A stretch of 64,000 bases of DNA, from contig NZ_LMUO01000006.1 in NCBI RefSeq assembly GCF_009765905.1, positions 360,676-424,675 of the forward strand. The letters run 5' to 3'. The notes beneath the pieces were generated by a model. That model was not told the origin of the DNA. It saw nothing but the letters and a program-made list of their open reading frames with translations, and made no database searches. The translations under genes were made by a program, and so were the position numbers. Shown in pieces: positions 44,369 through 51,194 of the stretch; the stretch's first letter is position 1, and each line of letters opens with the position of its first letter. This DNA is from Mucilaginibacter sp. L196 (lineage in GTDB: Bacteria > Bacteroidota > Bacteroidia > Sphingobacteriales > Sphingobacteriaceae).

Positions 44369-44743
44369 TTAAACATTCACACTCTCGTCCAGGTATTTCT
44401 GTGTAAGATTTACCAATTCATCTATATCAAAAGGTTTAGCGAGGTAGGCATCAGCCAAACTGTAACGGGCCACATTAGCAATATTCAAATCCGCCGATAT
44501 CATAATAATAGGGATCTTTTTAGTATGAGGATCTGTTTTAAGGGCAAGGCACAAGTCGCCGCCCAATTTTTTGTGTAACCAATGATCCAGAATAATAAGA
44601 TCGGGGGCCAGCGCGTAAACTTCGCTGGTTTCAAGTGCTTCGGGGGCGCTCATCACGTGGATATTCATGCCTGACAATATCAGCTCAATCGTTTCCAAAA
44701 TACCGGGATCATCTTCAATAATTAGCACCGTCTTTTTTATCAT
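44369..44743 (-). CDS. stand-alone response regulator receiver protein
   Basis: A 124-residue CheY-like domain with no output domain. The acidic pair is in LIIEDDPGI, the phospho-acceptor Asp in LIILDHWL, the Thr/Ser in IIMISADL and the Lys in YLAKPFDIDEL. It would be phosphorylated by a histidine kinase encoded elsewhere and act by protein contact. No kinase lies in the window. It borders a 990-bp gene-poor region. Confidence 0.9.
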   Translation of the reverse strand: MIKKTVLIIEDDPGILETIELILSGMNIHVMSAPEALETSEVYALAPDLIILDHWLHKKLGGDLCLALKTDPHTKKIPIIMISADLNIANVARYSLADAYLAKPFDIDELVNLTQKYLDESVNV

Positions 44744-44948
44744 ACTGTTATCATACTGTTAATCATTAATTAATAGACTAATTTCTGTGGAATTTATTGT
44801 ACCACAGGCTCAGTAAACACAATTACCCCATAAATGTTTACCATAATATGTTATTATTATTTCGAATTTAATTAAAACGAAATAGTTGTTTTTATAACTA
44901 AATGCGTTAACTACAGCATTAGGGATTGTAAGCCTGCCTGCGATAGGC

Positions 44949-45115
44949 GGGGGTTAGCCCAATGTCATTAAGTTAAGGGGGCGCCAAGCATATAGCCCCC
45001 TCTAAATCTCCCCCGGAAGGGGAGACTTTAGCTTCGCCCGCGTTTGTTTTTTTAAGTCCTCCCTACCGGGGAGGATTTAGGTGGGGCTTAACTTAATGAC
45101 ATTGGGGGTTAGCCC
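44949..45115. mobile_element. MITE-like element with 17-bp terminal inverted repeats and 12-bp flanking direct repeat
   Basis: The element proper is 44961-45103 (143 bp). It starts AATGTCATTAAGTTAAG and ends with the exact complement CTTAACTTAATGACATT. Both sides are flanked by the same 12 bases, GGGGGTTAGCCC (44949-44960 and 45104-45115), as expected for a target-site duplication. Inside is a second imperfect palindrome (CCCCCTCTAAATCTCCCCCG, and CCTCCCTACCGGGGAGG). There is no coding capacity, so movement would need a transposase in trans. Confidence 0.75.
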
Positions 45116-45240
45116 GACGGAGGAGGGCCGCAGCGCAGCCCTGCAAAGCCCGGCCCGCTGGATAGTGGGAATGCCCCATAAAACTCATTCCTATTACTTA
45201 TCTTTACACCCGATGTAAGTTGTTTACTTTATTTCTTCAT

Positions 45241-45430
45241 CAACCGGTATAGGTTTTACTTAATTGTAGATTAATAGGGAATCGTGTGCAAATCACGAGC
45301 TGTCGCGCAACTGTAAGTAACACAAAAGGTTTTTGCCAATAATTGTCCACTGTCCGTTAACTAACGGATGGGAAGGGCGGCAAAAATGTTACAAAGTCAG
45401 GAGACCTGCCATATACTGAATTGACAATGC
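45241..45430 (+). promoter_or_regulatory. cobalamin riboswitch
   Basis: The core sequences of the adenosylcobalamin aptamer are all present in order. GGGAATCGTGTGCAAATCAC is at about 45277-45296, followed by GAGCTGTCGCGCAACTGTAA. The variable arm ends GGATGGGAAGGG, and the B12 box AGTCAGGAGACCTGCC is at about 45395-45410. GCTTTCGCGGTATGAAGC then TTTTGGTCAGG probably forms the expression platform. It normally controls B12 transport or B12-linked genes, but no such gene follows. The next intact CDS is an acyl-CoA thioesterase 300 bp away, beyond a terminator. Confidence 0.93.
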
Positions 45431-45607
45431 TTTCGCGGTATGAAGCTTTTGGTCAGGTTATGGTTTGTTTTTTATTGGGTACGAATAATTCCACGCACCC
45501 CCCACTCCATGCACCTCCCACTTTTTTCATCCACAGGCATTTTATTGAAGTTTAGCTAAAGGGCTTTTAACAGGTTTAATTTATTTAATCATTTAAAAAA
45601 ATACTAA

Positions 45608-45682
45608 CACAAAATTTGGGCTACCCGCGCATTATCAGTCACCAAAGAAATGCGTGCCGCTATTAGCGAAACCATCAGCTAA
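45608..45682 (+). pseudogene. possible 3' remnant of the gene once controlled by the cobalamin riboswitch
   Basis: A frame of 24 sense codons ends WATRALSVTKEMRAAISETI then Ser and a TAA at 45680-45682, directly before a terminator. The amino-acid mix looks like a real C-terminal helix, but the frame is closed just upstream (TAA at 45605). I cannot name the parent. It could be chance. Confidence 0.35.
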
Positions 45683-45691
45683 ATAAACACC

Positions 45692-45722
45692 AACATGCAG
45701 GGATAATTCCTGCATGTTTTAT
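45692..45722 (+). terminator. intrinsic terminator before the thioesterase gene
   Basis: ACATGCAGG, loop GATAATT, CCTGCATGT, then TTTATT. It would stop transcripts coming from the cobalamin riboswitch 12 bp before the thioesterase ATG. Confidence 0.75.
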
Positions 45723-45734
45723 TAAACTTGTATC

Positions 45735-46121
45735 ATGACTTTAGAAGAAAGAATCAACGCATCCGAAACCCGCATTTTTAAAACCGTTTTCCCCAACACC
45801 ACCAACCATTACGATACCCTGTTTGGCGGCGAAGCCATGCGCATGATGGATGAAGTTGCCTTTATTGCCGCCACACGCTTCAGCAGGCAGGTGATGGTTA
45901 CCGTAAGCAGCGACAAGATCGACTTCAAGAAGCCCATCCCGGCAGGCACCTTTGTGGAGCTTGTGGCCCGTGTAACCCATGTAGGCAACACCAGCCTCAA
46001 GGTAACCGTAGAGATTTACATAGAGCAAATGTATGCCGAAGGCCGCGAACTCGCCGTACACGGCAGCTTCGCCCTGGTAGCTATCGATGAGCACAAAAAA
46101 CCCGTAAAAATTATCAAATAA
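45735..46121 (+). CDS. acyl-CoA thioesterase, hotdog fold (YciA-like)
   Basis: A 128-residue hotdog thioesterase. The typical N-terminal VFPNTTNHYDTLFGGEAMRMMDEVAFIAATRF contains the catalytic-region Asn-His-x2-Thr-Leu-Phe-Gly-Gly motif. VTVSSDKIDFKKPIPAGTFVELVARVTHVG follows. It hydrolyses acyl-CoA thioesters in the cytoplasm; chain-length preference is not readable. It starts only 12 bp after a terminator hairpin, so its promoter must overlap that hairpin or transcripts must read through it. Confidence 0.88.
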   Translation: MTLEERINASETRIFKTVFPNTTNHYDTLFGGEAMRMMDEVAFIAATRFSRQVMVTVSSDKIDFKKPIPAGTFVELVARVTHVGNTSLKVTVEIYIEQMYAEGRELAVHGSFALVAIDEHKKPVKIIK

Positions 46122-46129
46122 AGGCAAGT

Positions 46130-46163
46130 TCCCCTCTCGAGAGAGGCAGGGGGTGTGTTCTAT
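46130..46163. repeat. palindromic repeat, family C copy 2 (inverted)
   Basis: TTCCCCTCTCGAGAGAGGCAGGGGGTGTGTTC is the reverse-oriented counterpart of the copy at 25345. Both copies stand next to a copy of the 226-bp element, but on opposite ends of it. Confidence 0.75.
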
Positions 46164-46176
46164 AAGCGACCAAAAG

Positions 46177-46402
46177 CGCCCGTACTGTACCACGGCACAT
46201 ATGAAACACCTGGTACAATTGGTACACTTTTAGACCCAAAAACGTCCATAACAACCATAAAAAGGCCGTTTTTACTCGTCTATTTAAGCTATTTTTAGCC
46301 TAAAAACACTCGATTTAAGCCCTAAAAACATCAAAAAACACCCGTTTCACATCATTTTTTTGCCATTTTTCAACAAAATATCAGCTTTTAACCCCCAAAA
46401 GT
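46177..46402 (+). repeat. 226-bp dispersed element, copy 2
   Basis: The reverse complement aligns over its full length with 25433-25658. In the thioesterase's direction it begins CCCGTACTGTACCACGGCAC and continues with repeated CCnnAAAAAC words (ACCCAAAAACG, CCTAAAAACAC, CCCTAAAAACATC), ending CTTTTAACCCCCAAAA. It begins 55 bp after the thioesterase stop, so like copy 1 it lies downstream of a gene in the same transcriptional sense. No frame is open across both copies. Confidence 0.8.
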
Positions 46403-46430
46403 TCATAAATTAAACACCATTGTCATTGCT

Positions 46431-46516
46431 GTAAGGAACGAAGCAATCTCTACAAAGGCAGAGCGAGTTTGCAGACTCCCCTGTACAGCATATAGATTGC
46501 TTCGTTCCTCGCAATA
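46431..46516. repeat. palindromic interspersed repeat, family A decayed copy
   Basis: TGTCATTGCTGTAAGGAACG and a right arm AGATTGCTTCGTTCCTCGCA with the last bases AATAATTT in place of AATGACA. Both ends have drifted. Confidence 0.7.
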
Positions 46517-46544
46517 ATTTTGATAAATGTTAACGCGGGGTGGC

Positions 46545-46612
46545 TGTCATACTGATTTCTCGAAGTATGCGGGCAGGCCTTTACGCTTATGCTTCGAGAA
46601 ATCAGCATGACA
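46545..46612. repeat. palindromic interspersed repeat, family B copy
   Basis: TGTCATACTGATTTCTCGAA on the left pairs with TTCGAGAAATCAGCATGACA on the right, around GCGGGCAGGCCTTTACGC. The inner arm ATTTCTCGAA differs from other copies but is matched on the other side. Confidence 0.8.
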
Positions 46613-46652
46613 ACTCACTTTGTAGTATCGCAAATTCATCTAACCGCCACAG

Positions 46653-47456
46653 CTACTTACCACTAATCTTTAAAAAATCAGCCGATTGTCGCTTCTCAAC
46701 CGGGATCTTGCAAAACGCTTTGTATGAAGATGACAGGTACAAGATCAAATTAAAACCGCTGCTGTTATAAGTCTTGAGGTCCGGGGTATAAAGTATAATG
46801 AAATTCCGAAGTTCCTGCCCTTTTATAGGCACATACTGCTGTATATTTTCATCGCTAAAGATCTTGGCGATCCTATCTTTTTCCGCTTCATCAATACCAA
46901 TCTGCTGTTGCTTTAACTTTTTGTTTTGATAGCCTTTCGAGTCATTCAGCATAATTTTTATGCCACCTACATTATTTTTTACAGCGTCGTCAGTTTGGTA
47001 TAGTACAGTTTTGCTATTAAGCGGCCCTGTAGTCTCCGGCAATGTAAGCTTACCTGTTTTAATTTCCGACTGCGTTACATCAACCTCGTTCAGGTTCCTG
47101 CTTCTCAAATTAAGGAATACATACAGGTAGTTTAGGTTGGCTATATACAGGGTATCATTATGATAAGCTGCTGCACTAAACAAAAGCAGATCGCTAATTT
47201 TTGCACCGATAACAAATATTCCGTTAGCATCAGAAACCGTTTTCTCCTGCGATCTTAAATTTTCTACTACAATACCGCCCAGGGCAATCCGGGTGTGGTT
47301 CTCAAATATCCGCCCGCCAAATTTATCCTGCGCATAAGCGCATTTACCAGCCAATCCAAATAATGTGATCAGCAGCAATAGTTTTAAGGTGTAAAATATT
47401 TTTATTTTCAATACTTTCAGGTTAGGGCTTAATCGCGAAACTATAGAACGGTTCAC
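46653..47456 (-). CDS. exported carboxypeptidase-regulatory-like protein
   Basis: A 267-residue protein. A long N-terminus (about 20 residues) precedes a hydrophobic signal (TLKLLLLITLFGLAGKCAYAQ), so the true start may be the Met-less region further in; I keep 47456. Residues about 44-120 form a CarboxypepD_reg-like domain (GGRIFENHTRIALGGIVVENL, TVSDANGIFVIGAKISDLLLFSAAAY). The C-terminal half is unassigned and highly charged. In Bacteroidota such proteins are envelope-exposed. Function unknown. It sits in a repeat-rich region. Confidence 0.7.
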   Translation of the reverse strand: MNRSIVSRLSPNLKVLKIKIFYTLKLLLLITLFGLAGKCAYAQDKFGGRIFENHTRIALGGIVVENLRSQEKTVSDANGIFVIGAKISDLLLFSAAAYHNDTLYIANLNYLYVFLNLRSRNLNEVDVTQSEIKTGKLTLPETTGPLNSKTVLYQTDDAVKNNVGGIKIMLNDSKGYQNKKLKQQQIGIDEAEKDRIAKIFSDENIQQYVPIKGQELRNFIILYTPDLKTYNSSGFNLILYLSSSYKAFCKIPVEKRQSADFLKISGK

Positions 47457-47518
47457 AATTCAATTTAATATTTATCATTATAATTTTAAGCATTAAAGCA
47501 CCTTTAATAACTGAGCTT

Positions 47519-47618
47519 TGCTACCGCATACGTCCCGCTTGTGGTAAATATGCAAAGCAATTATAACGATGCAAAAAAAATCCCACAACCACAAGCGGGA
47601 CGCTTGCGGTTGTGGGGA
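47519..47618. repeat. inverted repeat, family D copy 2
   Basis: CGTCCCGCTTGTGG at 47531-47544 pairs exactly with CCACAAGCGGGACG at 47589-47602. The outer TACCGCA and TGCGGTTGTGGG arms resemble copy 1 at 25234. Confidence 0.75.
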
Positions 47619-47658
47619 TAGTAATGAAGGCTAGGTGACAGGGTTTAATATGTAAATT

Positions 47659-47796
47659 TTAATGCGATACAATCACTTTTTTCTCAATTACAGTGCTACC
47701 ATAAATAATATGCACATAATACATATCCGAAGTTAACGTGCTGGTATCAAATTGAACCGTCGACCCATCTTTGGATTGGCCTTGACGTAATATCTT
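47659..47796 (-). pseudogene. fragment of a type IX secretion C-terminal sorting domain
   Basis: On the minus strand a 45-codon frame reads KILRQGQSKDGSTVQFDTST, then LTSDMYYVHIIYGSTVIEKK and VIVSH before TAA. This is the shape of a T9SS type A sorting domain (Leu/Ser, then Tyr-x-Val-x-Ile, Lys-Lys-x-Val-Val near the end). It has no start and is not preceded by a cargo protein; it is joined in another frame to a hydrolase fragment. Confidence 0.6.
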
Positions 47797-47981
47797 GCCT
47801 CGTTAGAGCCGGATTTTAGTGTTGTTATTTCCCCGATATACTCACCGTGTACGCCTGGGATTATGGCTAATTCTGAGTTGGTTAGCGGCCTATGCATTTC
47901 GATGGAGTGCTCTGGTTCTATAACATCCCGGTCGCCTATAATAATTAGTGCCGGGGCTTTAATAGATTCTAGTTTAACCAA
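47790..47981 (-). pseudogene. C-terminal fragment of an alpha/beta hydrolase
   Basis: The frame reads LESIKAPALIIIGDRDVIEP, EHSIEMHRPLTNSELAIIPG, VHGEYIGEI, which is the acid-and-His end of an alpha/beta hydrolase (GDRD supplies the acid). The nucleophile half is missing, no ATG start is present (only TTG at 47981), and the C-terminus runs out into the frame-shifted sorting-domain fragment. It is a broken gene. Confidence 0.65.
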
Positions 47982-48044
47982 AACTTGACTAACAAAGCAA
48001 GTAATCCTATATTTATACCTTAACCTTATTCAACAAACAAACGC

Positions 48045-48299
48045 ATGAAAACTGACACCTACACCAAAATTATTTTAACCGTAATAGCCGTTAACCTGAC
48101 TATTATTACACTCAAACCACTCATCAGCCCGTCTGTTGCCAATACGGCGGTAAATGATAAATAATCCATGAGCACACCATCATACGGATTGGTACCTCTT
48201 AATAAAGATGGCTCCATCAACGTAAAAATTAATCCCGGTGATCCTATTGACGTTACGCTAATAGGTATTAACAAAAAAGGTACGAGTGGGACGCGATAA
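48045..48299 (+). pseudogene. small membrane-anchored protein interrupted by one in-frame stop
   Basis: An ATG at 48045 opens MKTDTYTKIILTVIAVNLTI, a transmembrane N-terminus, and stops at TAA 48162-48164 after 39 residues. The same frame resumes one codon later (ATG at 48168) with STPSYGLVPLNKDGSINVKI and runs 43 residues to TAA at 48297-48299. Read through, it would be one protein of about 84 residues with an N-terminal helix and a soluble tail, a layout I associate with short Bacteroidota proteins. A promoter-like TTG-N20-TATATTTA lies at 47985-48015. Confidence 0.55.
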
Positions 48300-48365
48300 A
48301 GACCAAGTCTGATAATTAAATTTCCTTCCCAAAAGCTTTCCCTAATAGGCACGACAGAAATATAT

Positions 48366-48397
48366 TTTGTAAGTAAGCAAACGTTTACTTACTTTTG
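48366..48397 (+). promoter_or_regulatory. Bacteroidota promoter with embedded TetR-type operator
   Basis: TTTG at 48366-48369, a 20-base spacer, and TACTTTTG at 48390-48397 match the TTTG/TAnnTTTG consensus. A 24-bp near-perfect palindrome, half-site AAGTAAGCAAAC with TTTACTTACTT, occupies 48371-48394 and so covers the spacer and the -7 box. The ATG of the TetR gene is only four bases beyond the -7 box, so the transcript is probably leaderless or nearly so. Confidence 0.7.
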
Positions 48398-48401
48398 TAT
48401 C

Positions 48402-49007
48402 ATGCGCCCTAAAAACCTAATAAAAGAAGAAGCCATCCGCAGCATCGCCCTGCAAATCATAGCCGATGAAGGCCTGGAAAACCTTAGCATGCAAAAGCTG
48501 GCTAAGGCCGCAGGCATTTCGCCCCGTACCATTTATATTAAGTACGAGAACAAGGAAGACCTGTTGGTAAAGCTTTTTATTGAAGAAGTATTAGGCGCAT
48601 ACGAAAAAGCGATATTAAAGAATTTCGATCCCGCTGCGCCCTTCGCGGAAGGCGTGCAGAAACTTTGGTTAAACGGTTTTAATTATCTGATCAATAACCG
48701 CCATGCTTTCGCGCTGCTGCAACATGGCAAAGCATCGCCTTTATTAAATCGCGCCTTTCAGCAAAAGAATATTAAGGAAGGGGATTTTTTTGGGCCGATA
48801 CACCAATTTTTAACGTTGAATGTAGAGGCTGGTATTATTAAAGATTTCCCGCAGGAAATACACCGGGCACTGTTATTTTCGCCAATACTCGATCTGGTTG
48901 CCGAGTATTTCGACTACCAAACCCGCCCCCAACAAATCATCACCCCCGAAACCATTTTAGCATGCTGCGAGGCAGTAACTCAAGGCATCCTCATACCTAA
49001 AAAATAA
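48402..49007 (+). CDS. TetR/AcrR family regulator of the TetX-like gene
   Basis: A 201-residue regulator. The N-terminal helix-turn-helix is IRSIALQIIADEGLENLSMQ, KLAKAAGISPRTIYIKYENKEDLL at about residues 9-55. The C-terminal domain is generic. It lies five bases upstream of the TetX-like monooxygenase gene in the same operon, and a palindromic operator overlaps its promoter. It probably represses its own operon and releases when a ligand binds, perhaps a substrate of the monooxygenase. Confidence 0.92.
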   Translation: MRPKNLIKEEAIRSIALQIIADEGLENLSMQKLAKAAGISPRTIYIKYENKEDLLVKLFIEEVLGAYEKAILKNFDPAAPFAEGVQKLWLNGFNYLINNRHAFALLQHGKASPLLNRAFQQKNIKEGDFFGPIHQFLTLNVEAGIIKDFPQEIHRALLFSPILDLVAEYFDYQTRPQQIITPETILACCEAVTQGILIPKK

Positions 49008-49012
49008 AAGCA

Positions 49013-50170
49013 ATGAGCTCAATCAACAATAAAACAATAGCTATAGTAGGCGGCGGCCCTGGTGGTTTAACCCTTGCCCGCCTGCTGCAGATGAATGGTG
49101 CCAACGTAAAAGTGTACGACCGCGACCTCAACAAAGATGCCCGTGTACAAGGTGCCACGCTCGACCTGCACGAAGAATCAGGTTTACACGCATTACATCA
49201 AGCCGGGCTAATGGACGCCTTCAATGCCAACTACCGCCCCGGCGCGGATGCCCTGCGCATAGCCGATAAAGATGCCAATATTTTGTGGGATGATGATGCC
49301 ACCCCACGCGAAGAAACCAACCGCCCAGAAATTGATCGTGGCCCACTCCGCAAAATCCTGCTCGAATCATTACAGCCCGATACGGTAGTTTGGGATAGCA
49401 ATTTTGTATCGTTAACCCCAGAAGGCAATGGTTGGAAACTCCATTTTAAAAACGGGACTTCCGCCATTGCAGATATTGTAATTGGTGCCGATGGCGCGAA
49501 CTCAAAAATCCGCCCTTATATCACCCCCATCAAAGCATTCTTTGCCGGGATGACCGCCATTGAAGGTGCGGTTTACAACGCAGAAGTAGCCAGTCCTAAA
49601 ATTTATAAGCTGCTAAATGATGGCAAAATATTTGCCATGGGCGATTCTAAATCATTCATCGTAAGCTCCAAAGGTGATGGCAGCATGACCTTTTACCCGG
49701 GCTTTAATTCCACCGAAAACTGGAGCAAGAATAGCGGGATAGATTTTAACGATAAAGCGCAGGTATTAGCCTGGTTCAAACAGGAATTTACAGGATGGGA
49801 TGAAGTATGGCAGGAAGTATTTGAAAACGCCGAACCCAAATTCATTCCCCGCCCCCAATACTGCATGCCGCTCGACCAAACCTGGGAAGCCCTACCAAAT
49901 CTAACTATGCTGGGCGATGCCGCCCACCTGATGCCACCCTACGCCGGTGAAGGTGTGAACATGGCTATGTTGGATGCAGTAGAATTAGCAGAATGTTTAT
50001 TGAACGATAGCTATACCGATACCAAATCAGCGATTGCCGCTTACGAAAAGCAAATGCGCAAAAGAGCATCCGAAATCGCGGCCATAACTTTAGAATCGAC
50101 AGCCGCATTACATTCGCCGGGGGCGATCAATTACCTCATCAGCATAATTAGCGGGTCACAACCGGAATGA
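49013..50170 (+). CDS. TetX-like FAD-dependent monooxygenase
   Basis: A 385-residue class A flavoprotein monooxygenase. The FAD-binding GGGPGG is at residues 13-18, the middle GADGANSKIRPYI is the DG motif, and GDAAHLMPPYAGEGVNMAML near residue 300 is the GD motif. Parallels with tetracycline-inactivating TetX include GATLDLHEESGLHAL, PEIDRGPLRKILLESL and DTVVWDSNFV, so it is a close relative rather than a generic hydroxylase. Whether it inactivates tetracyclines is not shown by the sequence. Such environmental homologues often have other or weak activity. It is the second gene of a TetR operon and overlaps the AraC gene by 15 bp tail to tail. Confidence 0.88.
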   Translation: MSSINNKTIAIVGGGPGGLTLARLLQMNGANVKVYDRDLNKDARVQGATLDLHEESGLHALHQAGLMDAFNANYRPGADALRIADKDANILWDDDATPREETNRPEIDRGPLRKILLESLQPDTVVWDSNFVSLTPEGNGWKLHFKNGTSAIADIVIGADGANSKIRPYITPIKAFFAGMTAIEGAVYNAEVASPKIYKLLNDGKIFAMGDSKSFIVSSKGDGSMTFYPGFNSTENWSKNSGIDFNDKAQVLAWFKQEFTGWDEVWQEVFENAEPKFIPRPQYCMPLDQTWEALPNLTMLGDAAHLMPPYAGEGVNMAMLDAVELAECLLNDSYTDTKSAIAAYEKQMRKRASEIAAITLESTAALHSPGAINYLISIISGSQPE

Positions 50171-51052
50171 AGATGGCGTAGCGCTGGTTTGCTTTTTAAA
50201 GAAATGATTAAAGTGAGCGGGCTCATCAAACCCAAGGCAATTGCTGATCTCGGCAATGTTCCAGTTGGTATGCAGCAATAAAGCTTTGGCTTCGATCACT
50301 ATCCGCTCAAAAATAAGCTCGGTAGTGGTTTTGCCGGTGGTAGCCCGGATGGCGCGGTTCAGGTGGTTCACATGCACACAAAGCTGCTCGGCATAATCCT
50401 TCGCCGAGCGCATTTTTAGCTGTTGCGAAGTTGATTCAATCGGGAACTGCCGCTCCAGCAAATCATTAAACACAGCGGTTATCCGTGCATTGGCATCAGC
50501 ATATTGGTATAAACTTTCTGATGGTTGCATTTTTAGCGCGAAATGCACCATCTCCATAATATAACTGCGGATCAGGTCATACTTAAAAGGGTAATCGCTG
50601 GCAATCTCCGAGGTGATTTTTTTGAAGATCTCGGTGATCTGCTCATCCTGCACAGCACTCAAACTATAAGTCGCCTTCGCACCCGGCACAAACATAGGCA
50701 GGTGTTTAACCTGGCTACGGATATGGTCGCTGAAAAAGGCTTCCTTAAAAATACAGAAGTAACCTGTACTCTCTTCGTCAACCCGTTCAAATTTATAAGG
50801 CACCAACGGGTTAAAAAACATCAGTGTCGAACCCGACACTTCCACGCTCTTATCCATATAATGAAAAATATTTTCACCACGCAGCAGCGAAATCTTATAA
50901 AAATCGCGCCGTGCATATTTAGGCGTGACCCCGCTTTTGCGGGTATCGTCCATATTGAAAACATTAAAATGCCCCGTGTCCATATTCAGGTCGCAAGGCA
51001 TTTTATCAAATTTATACTGATAAAATTCTTCGAGGGTTTCTGTGATTGCCAT
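50156..51052 (-). CDS. AraC family transcriptional regulator
   Basis: A 298-residue regulator. The N-terminal half is a cupin-like sensor (FYKISLLRGENIFHYMDKSVEVSGSTLMFFNPLVPYKFE). The C-terminal helix-turn-helices are YAEQLCVHVNHLNRAIRATTGKTTTELIFERI and IAEISNCLGFDEPAHFNHFFKKQTSATPSSFR. It lies downstream of, and in the same direction as, an SDR gene, a pairing I recall as common in Bacteroidota, so it may regulate that gene. Its 3' end overlaps the TetX-like gene's by 15 bp, so convergent transcripts could interfere. Confidence 0.92.
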   Translation of the reverse strand: MAITETLEEFYQYKFDKMPCDLNMDTGHFNVFNMDDTRKSGVTPKYARRDFYKISLLRGENIFHYMDKSVEVSGSTLMFFNPLVPYKFERVDEESTGYFCIFKEAFFSDHIRSQVKHLPMFVPGAKATYSLSAVQDEQITEIFKKITSEIASDYPFKYDLIRSYIMEMVHFALKMQPSESLYQYADANARITAVFNDLLERQFPIESTSQQLKMRSAKDYAEQLCVHVNHLNRAIRATTGKTTTELIFERIVIEAKALLLHTNWNIAEISNCLGFDEPAHFNHFFKKQTSATPSSFRL

Positions 51053-51099
51053 ATTACTAAATTAAAACAATTTGGTGATAAATCCCTCTTTATCCCCAT

Positions 51100-51180
51100 T
51101 GTCATTTCGAACGAGGTACGAGAGAGAAATCTTCTTCAAATACAAGTCGCAGAAGATTTCCCCCTACGGTCGAAATGACA
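51100..51180. repeat. palindromic interspersed repeat (TTGTCATTTCGAACGAGGTA type)
   Basis: Arms TGTCATTTCGAACGAG and GGTCGAAATGACA around AGAAATCTTCTTC/GAAGATTTCC. Same design as 5896-5985. Between the AraC gene's 5' end and the SDR gene's 3' end. Confidence 0.8.
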
Positions 51181-51194
51181 CTTGTTTTCCTCAA

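Noticed and set aside
45121..45180. GC-rich stretch with GGGCCGCAGCGCAGCCCTGC considered as a tRNA or structural RNA
   Set aside because: No tRNA arms, anticodon loop or CCA-end pattern; it is short repeat-like sequence flanking the MITE-like element.
45741..46193. 150-residue minus-strand ORF over the thioesterase gene
   Set aside because: Antisense to a clear hotdog-fold gene; its sequence has no family features.
48059..48352. 97-residue minus-strand ORF
   Set aside because: It is antisense to the split small gene, and its translation shows no domain.
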